A stretch of 64,000 nucleotides of DNA from CAZTDU01 sp964617355 (GTDB taxonomy: Bacteria; Pseudomonadota; Gammaproteobacteria; Burkholderiales; SG8-39). Made by a program: the position numbers and the translations under genes. Below the pieces are notes generated by a model, which was given only the letters and a program-made list of their open reading frames with translations, searched no databases and was not told the DNA's origin. Positions 59,280-64,000 of the stretch are shown here, piece after piece (position 1 is the stretch's first letter; the number at the start of each line of letters is the position of its first letter). The stretch covers positions 1 through 64,000 of the forward strand of contig CAZTXP010000056.1 in NCBI GenBank assembly GCA_964617355.1. The letters are read 5' to 3'.

Positions 59280-60905
59280 ATGAGCAGTGCGCCGGCCATG
59301 GGTCCCTACGACTGGATCATCGTCGGCGCCGGCTCGGCCGGATGCGTGCTCGCGAATCGCCTGAGTGAAGACGCCTCGAAGCGCGTGCTGCTGGTGGAGG
59401 CGGGCGGGGAAGACCGTTCGATCTGGATGAAGATCCCGCTCGGCGTGGGCAAGGCGCTGAACGACCCGCGCTTCATCTGGGACGCGGAGACCGAACCGGA
59501 GCCCGAGATGCACGGCAATCGCGTGCACTGGCCGAGCGGTCGCGTGCTTGGCGGCTCGAGTTCGGTGAACGGCATGGTGTTCGTCCGCGGGCATCCCGCA
59601 ATGTACGACGCGTGGCGCGACGCCGGCTGCCCCGGCTGGGGCTTCTCGGACCTCGCACCGCATTTCAGCCGCGTGGAGGACTTCCCCGAGGGCGACGGTC
59701 GCTGGCGCGGCACCGGCGGGCCGATCGGCGCCTCGCGCGTCAGCCCGCATCCGCTGAGCGACGGATTCGTCGCCGCGTGCGGCGAGGCTGGCATCGCGAA
59801 GACCGACGACTACAACGACGAGCGTTCCGAAGGCGCCTCGCGCCTGCAACTTTCAGTGCGGGGCGGCCTGCGCTCCAGTGCCTCGCGCGGCTACCTGCAT
59901 CCGGTCCGACGCCGGCCGAACCTCGACGTGGTGACCGGCGCGATCGTGACGCGCGTGGACTTCGAGGGCCGGCGCGCGAGCGGCGTGTCGTGGATTCGCG
60001 GTGACGAGAGCGGCGGGGCCGCGGCGCGAGGCGAGGTGATCCTCTCGGCCGGGGCGGTGCGATCTCCGCAACTCCTGGAGCTCTCCGGCATCGGCGACCC
60101 GAAGGTGCTCGCCACGATCGGCGTGCCGGTGGTGCACGCGCAGCCGTCGGTGGGCGAGAACCTGCAGGACCACCTGATGGGCCGCCTGGCGTTCGAGTGC
60201 AACGTGCCGATGACGGTGAACGACATGCTGCTGCACAAGTGGCGGCTGGTGCTTGCGTTCGCCGGTTACCTTGCGACGCGCGAAGGCATCTTTGCCACCG
60301 CCTCGCTCACCGCGACCGCGTTCGCGCGCACGCATGCCGCGGCGCCGGTCCCGGACGCGCGCCTGCAGATCGGCCTTGTCAGCGCCACCGGGCGCCTGTC
60401 GATCAGCCGCGAGACCGGCCTCGACGGGCATTCGGGTTTCCACCTCGGCGGCTACTTCTTGTATCCGAAGTCGCGCGGCTCGACGCACGCGCGATCCACG
60501 GATCCGTCGCAGCAGCCGGCGATCCGCGCCAACTACCTCTCGCACGAGGACGACCGCGCAGCCGCGGTGCGCGTCCTCCGGAAGTTGCGCGACATCGCCG
60601 CGCAGCCGTCCCTCAAGCGCTACGTGGTGCGCGAGGTGCGGCCTGGCGATGCCGCGTCGACCGACGAGGCGCTGCTCGATCACTTCCGGCGCACCGGGCA
60701 GACCTGCTGGCATCCGGTGGGCACCTGCCGCATGGGCAGCGACGACGCGGCCGTCGTCGCGCCCGACCTCAAGGTGCGGGGCGTGGACGGACTGCGGGTC
60801 GTCGATGCGTCCGTGATGCCCTTCCTTGTCGCCAGCAACACCAACGTGCCCGTGATGACCCTCGCGGAGCGTGCCTCCGAAATCCTGCGGAAAACCCGAC
60901 CATGA
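59280..60905 (+). CDS. GMC-family FAD oxidoreductase (choline dehydrogenase-like)
   Basis: A 541-aa flavoenzyme. WIIVGAGSAGCVLANRLSED binds FAD, LGGSSSVNGMVFVRG is the GMC signature 1, GEVILSAGAVRSPQLLELSGIG is signature 2, and the C-terminal TCWHPVGTCRMG and SNTNVPVMTLAERASE carry the catalytic His/Asn region. It oxidises an alcohol to an aldehyde. Start 59280 has GAGGG upstream; 59298 is also possible. It overlaps the flavoprotein gene by ATGA and pairs naturally with the divergent aldehyde dehydrogenase. Confidence 0.92.
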   Translation: MSSAPAMGPYDWIIVGAGSAGCVLANRLSEDASKRVLLVEAGGEDRSIWMKIPLGVGKALNDPRFIWDAETEPEPEMHGNRVHWPSGRVLGGSSSVNGMVFVRGHPAMYDAWRDAGCPGWGFSDLAPHFSRVEDFPEGDGRWRGTGGPIGASRVSPHPLSDGFVAACGEAGIAKTDDYNDERSEGASRLQLSVRGGLRSSASRGYLHPVRRRPNLDVVTGAIVTRVDFEGRRASGVSWIRGDESGGAAARGEVILSAGAVRSPQLLELSGIGDPKVLATIGVPVVHAQPSVGENLQDHLMGRLAFECNVPMTVNDMLLHKWRLVLAFAGYLATREGIFATASLTATAFARTHAAAPVPDARLQIGLVSATGRLSISRETGLDGHSGFHLGGYFLYPKSRGSTHARSTDPSQQPAIRANYLSHEDDRAAAVRVLRKLRDIAAQPSLKRYVVREVRPGDAASTDEALLDHFRRTGQTCWHPVGTCRMGSDDAAVVAPDLKVRGVDGLRVVDASVMPFLVASNTNVPVMTLAERASEILRKTRP

Positions 60906-62629
60906 ACACCATCGATACCGACCTCCTCATCCTCGGCTCCGGCGGCGCCGGCCTCTTCGCCGCGCTGCACGCGCACCAGGCGAACCCGAAGCTCAAGATC
61001 ACCGTCGCGGTGAAGGGCCTCCTCGGCAAGTGCGGTTGCACGCGCATGGTCCAGGGCGGCTACAACGTTGCGCTGGCCGCCGGCGACTCGATCGAGCGCC
61101 ACTTCATGGACACCATCGAGGGCGGAAAGTGGCTGCCCGACCAGCAGCTCGCATGGAAGCTGGTCAACCTCGCGGTCGAGCGCATCCGGGAACTGGAGAA
61201 CGAACTCGGCTGCTACTTCGATCGCAACCCGGACGGCTCGATCCACCAGAAGGCGTTCGCCGGGCAGACGTTCGACCGTACGGTGCACAAGGGCGACCTC
61301 ACCGGCATCGAGATCATCAACCGCCTCGCCGAGCAGGTCTGGGCGCGCGAGATCGGCCGGCTAGAGGAGCACCGGGCCGTCGAGCTGGTGAAGAACGCCG
61401 CGGGCGACGCGCTCGCCGGCGTGCTGATGATCGACATGCGCACGGGCGAGTACGTCTTCGTGCGCGCCAAGGCGGTGCTGCTCGCCACCGGCGGCGGGCC
61501 GACCATGTACAAGTACCACACGCCCTCGGGCGACAAGAGCTGCGACGGCCTCGCGATGGCGCTGCGCGCCGGGCTCTCGCTGCGCGACATGGAGATGGTG
61601 CAGTTCCACCCCACGGGCCTGCTCGCCGGCACGCACACGCGCATGACCGGCACGGTGCTCGAGGAAGGCCTGCGCGGCGCCGGCGGCTACCTGCTGAACG
61701 GCGCGAAGGAACGCTTCATGCCGAACTACGACCCGAAGGCGGAGCGCGCGACGCGCGACGTGGTGTCGCGCTCGATGTACGCCGAGATCCGCGCCGGACG
61801 CGTAACGCCGCACGAGGGCCTCTACATCTCGATGGCGCACCTCGGGCCGGACAACGTGCGGCGCCAGTTCAAGGGCATGGTCGAGCGCTGCGCCGACTGC
61901 GGCTTCGACCTCGCGGGAGGACTCGTCGAGGTGGTGCCGACCGCGCACTACATGATGGGCGGCGTCGAGTTCGGCGCCGATTGCGCCACCGCGTTGCCGG
62001 GCCTCTTCGTCGCCGGCGAGGATTCCGGCGGCGTTCACGGCGCGAACCGCCTCGGCGGCAATGGCGTCGCGAACTCCACGGTGTACGGCGGCGTGGCGGG
62101 CGAGACGATGGCGAGCTGGATCGCGAAGGAGGGCGGGCTGCACGCGCCCGACAAGTCGGCGATCGACGCCGCGATCGCGCGCTGCGAGCAGCCGTTCAAG
62201 GCGAAGGCGGGCGCAGGCGGCGGGCTCGAGGCAGTGCGCGAAGGCCTCTACGAACTGATGTGGGACAAGGTCGGCATCATCCGCGACCGCGCGGGCCTGG
62301 AGTCCGCGCTCGGCGGGCTCGCGGAATTGCGCGGCCAGCTGGATGCGTCGGGCGTCGCGGATGGCGATCGCGCCTTCAACCTCACGTGGCACGACTGGAT
62401 GAACCTGTCGAGCCTGATCGACGTGAGCGAGGTGATCACCAAGGCGGCGCTGGCGCGCGAGGATTCGCGTGGCGCGCATTTCCGCAGCGATTTCCCGGAG
62501 GCGGGCCCGCTGGAGAAAACCGCGTTCACGAGCGTGCGCCAGGAGGGCGCCTCGCTCGCCATCGCCATGAAGCCGGTTGACTTCTCGATCGTGAAGCCCG
62601 GCCAGACCCTACTAAAGGACGCCGCATGA
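60902..62629 (+). CDS. SdhA/FrdA-like flavoprotein, atypical FAD-attachment site
   Basis: A 575-aa flavoprotein of the succinate dehydrogenase/fumarate reductase superfamily. LILGSGGAGLFAAL binds FAD, and catalytic residues are kept: VQFHPTG (His236), Arg285, PTAHYMMGG (His349) and HGANRLGGNG (Arg383). Two usual residues differ. The covalent-FAD His (SHTVAA) is Cys46 (GCTRMV), and the Thr of TEG that holds substrate carboxylate is Glu254 (LEEG). It may pair with the SdhB/C/D-like proteins at 48357-49773. It is likely to oxidise a succinate analogue. It overlaps both neighbours by four bases. Confidence 0.88.
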   Translation: MNTIDTDLLILGSGGAGLFAALHAHQANPKLKITVAVKGLLGKCGCTRMVQGGYNVALAAGDSIERHFMDTIEGGKWLPDQQLAWKLVNLAVERIRELENELGCYFDRNPDGSIHQKAFAGQTFDRTVHKGDLTGIEIINRLAEQVWAREIGRLEEHRAVELVKNAAGDALAGVLMIDMRTGEYVFVRAKAVLLATGGGPTMYKYHTPSGDKSCDGLAMALRAGLSLRDMEMVQFHPTGLLAGTHTRMTGTVLEEGLRGAGGYLLNGAKERFMPNYDPKAERATRDVVSRSMYAEIRAGRVTPHEGLYISMAHLGPDNVRRQFKGMVERCADCGFDLAGGLVEVVPTAHYMMGGVEFGADCATALPGLFVAGEDSGGVHGANRLGGNGVANSTVYGGVAGETMASWIAKEGGLHAPDKSAIDAAIARCEQPFKAKAGAGGGLEAVREGLYELMWDKVGIIRDRAGLESALGGLAELRGQLDASGVADGDRAFNLTWHDWMNLSSLIDVSEVITKAALAREDSRGAHFRSDFPEAGPLEKTAFTSVRQEGASLAIAMKPVDFSIVKPGQTLLKDAA

Positions 62630-64000
62630 AACTCAGGGGAGCAGACATCCTTGCCCGCAGCCTCGCAGGCGCGGGCCTCACGAAGGTCTTCGCGCTGTCG
62701 GGCAACCACGTGATGCCCGTGTACGACGCGGCAATCGAGGCGAAGCTCGACCTCGTGCACGTGCGCCACGAGGGCGCGGCCGTGCACATGGCCGACGCGT
62801 GGGCCCGACTCGCGGGCACGACCGGTATCGCGCTGGTTACCGGCGGGCCGGGCCACGCGAACGCGCTCGGCGCGCTGTACACGTCGCTGCAGGGCGAAGT
62901 GCCGCTGGTCCTGCTCTCGGGCCATGCGCCGCTGTCGGAGCTTGGCAAGGGCGCATTCCAGGAGATGGCGCAGGCGGCGACCGCGGAGCCGCTGGTGAAG
63001 GCGTCGTGGACCGCGCAATCGACCGCGACGCTGGGCGAGGACATCGCGCGGGCGGTGCGCACTGCGCGCGAGGGTCGGCCCGGGCCGGTGCACCTCAGCC
63101 TGCCCTCCGACGTGCTCGAGGCGAGCGTCGAGGACGGCGAACGCGCGATTGCTGCGGCCGCCACGTTCGCGCCGAGCATCGAGGCGATGGGTGCGGGCGA
63201 TGCCCGAGCATTGATCGAGCGGCTGTCGCGGGCGGCGCGACCGCTCGTGATCGCCGGGCCGCAACTGGCCGATCGCGCCGGTCGCGCGCAGCTCGCGAAG
63301 CTCGAGGCCGCAACCGGCGTGCCGGCGATCGTGATGGAAAGTCCGCGTGGCGTTAACGATCCGTCGCTAGGCCTGCTCTCCGAGGTGCTCGGCAAGGCCG
63401 ACGTCGTGTTCCTGCTCGGCAAGCGCGTGGACTTCACGCTCAAGTTCGGCACCGCATTCGCCGCCGGCGCGGAGATCCTGCCGCTGGCGCCGGGCTTGTC
63501 GGCGCGCGCGACGCTCGATGCGCTGGTGGCGGCATCGACCAAGGCGCGCGAGGGCGGCTGGCTCGCCGAGGCGCGCGAGGCGCTGGGCTGGCGTCCCGCG
63601 GCGTGGAAGACGCTGGTATCGAAGACCGGCGGTCCGGTGCACCCGGTGGAGCTGGGTCGCGCGCTGCAGGCGCTGCTGGCGAAGGACCCCGAGGCGGTGT
63701 TCGTCTCCGACGGCGGCGAGATCGGGCAGTGGTCGCAGGCCTGCGTGACGGCGCCGCATCGCGCGGTGAATGGCGTTGCCGGCGCGATCGGCCCCGGGCT
63801 GCCCTTCGGCATCGCCGCGAAGCTCGCGAAGCCGAAGTCCACGGTGGTCGCGCTGATGGGCGACGGCACCGCCGGCTTCCATCTCGCCGAGTTCGACACG
63901 GCGGTGCGCTGCGGGGCGAACACGATCTTCGTGATCGGCAACGACTCGGTGTGGAACGCCGAGTACCAGATCCAGCTGCGCAGCTATGGCGCGGCGCGCG
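62626..64000 (+). CDS. Thiamine-diphosphate enzyme (acetolactate synthase-like), partial
   Basis: The gene starts at 62626 (ATGA overlap) and is open to the window end, giving 458 codons of an expected 540 or so. It is of the acetolactate synthase / glyoxylate carboligase / benzoylformate decarboxylase family. The catalytic Glu is in VRHEGAAVHMADAWARL, and the ThDP/Mg motif is MGDGTAGFHLAEFDTAVRCGANTIFVIGND. The central domain (ARPLVIAGPQLADRAGRAQL) is present, but FAD-binding residues are not obvious. It may decarboxylate or cleave a 2-keto-acid made in this cluster. Confidence 0.9.
   Translation, partial: MKLRGADILARSLAGAGLTKVFALSGNHVMPVYDAAIEAKLDLVHVRHEGAAVHMADAWARLAGTTGIALVTGGPGHANALGALYTSLQGEVPLVLLSGHAPLSELGKGAFQEMAQAATAEPLVKASWTAQSTATLGEDIARAVRTAREGRPGPVHLSLPSDVLEASVEDGERAIAAAATFAPSIEAMGAGDARALIERLSRAARPLVIAGPQLADRAGRAQLAKLEAATGVPAIVMESPRGVNDPSLGLLSEVLGKADVVFLLGKRVDFTLKFGTAFAAGAEILPLAPGLSARATLDALVAASTKAREGGWLAEAREALGWRPAAWKTLVSKTGGPVHPVELGRALQALLAKDPEAVFVSDGGEIGQWSQACVTAPHRAVNGVAGAIGPGLPFGIAAKLAKPKSTVVALMGDGTAGFHLAEFDTAVRCGANTIFVIGNDSVWNAEYQIQLRSYGAAR

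Noticed and set aside
1..64000. tRNA/rRNA genes, CRISPR arrays, insertion sequences, integrases and attachment repeats
   Set aside because: None seen. The only repeats are paralogous genes and GC-rich codon patterns.

Overview
The window looks like chromosome of a high-GC betaproteobacterium of Burkholderiales type. The signs are dense coding on both strands, six periplasmic Bug-family receptors of tripartite tricarboxylate transporters (TTT), a class I FBP aldolase–purC–purE–purK block, a CzcCBA metal efflux operon and many ATGA/GTGA start-stop overlaps. I see no rRNA, tRNA, CRISPR array, insertion sequence or phage gene. No gap between genes reaches 300 bases. The last gene runs off the right edge.

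Layout. 1–5.2 kb: a small orphan gene with a clear terminator, then an operon of sugar isomerase, Bug receptor, M19-dipeptidase-like protein, ornithine-cyclodeaminase-like protein and second Bug receptor. 5.3–10.3 kb: two paralogous glycosyltransferase-like genes on either side of an ABC receptor/permease pair and a methyltransferase. 10.4–15.8 kb: a translationally coupled operon of enolase-superfamily enzyme, Bug receptor, Gfo/Idh dehydrogenase, DUF993 aldolase-like protein and sugar isomerase, probably for a sugar acid or polyol. 15.9–24.1 kb: an EF-hand/BON periplasmic protein, a hydrolase, an EF-G-like GTPase and a complete Gld-type ABC system. 24.2–28.4 kb: Bug receptor, CbbR-like LysR regulator, TerB-like protein, a decayed PurK paralogue and a DUF4124 protein. 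28.4–34.2 kb: czcCBA with a PII-like gene. 34.3–37.8 kb: a yybP-ykoY (Mn2+) riboswitch ahead of terC, then nhaA and a cysteine-rich membrane protein. 37.9–45.7 kb: aldolase, purC, purE, purK, Sua5, a TAXI receptor, a lipoprotein and PhoD.

45.7–64.0 kb is the most interesting part. A GntR regulator diverges from a long run of mostly plus-strand catabolic genes: a two-part UxaA/SuyAB-like lyase, SdhB/C/D-like subunits, a Bug receptor, a two-subunit class I fumarase/mesaconase-type hydratase, a muconate-cycloisomerase-subgroup enzyme, another Bug receptor, an adenosylcobalamin carbon-skeleton mutase (small subunit, MutL/GlmL-like protein, large subunit), an aldehyde dehydrogenase (minus strand), a GMC oxidoreductase, an SdhA/FrdA-like flavoprotein and a thiamine-diphosphate enzyme. 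The mutase large subunit keeps the cofactor-side residues of glutamate mutase but has lost residues that hold glutamate. The flavoprotein has Cys where covalent-FAD enzymes have His, and Glu where they have the substrate-binding Thr. I infer an undescribed route for a branched or unsaturated C4–C6 dicarboxylate, taken up through Bug receptors, rearranged by a B12 mutase, hydrated, and oxidised by a dedicated succinate-dehydrogenase-like complex. The substrate cannot be read from sequence.
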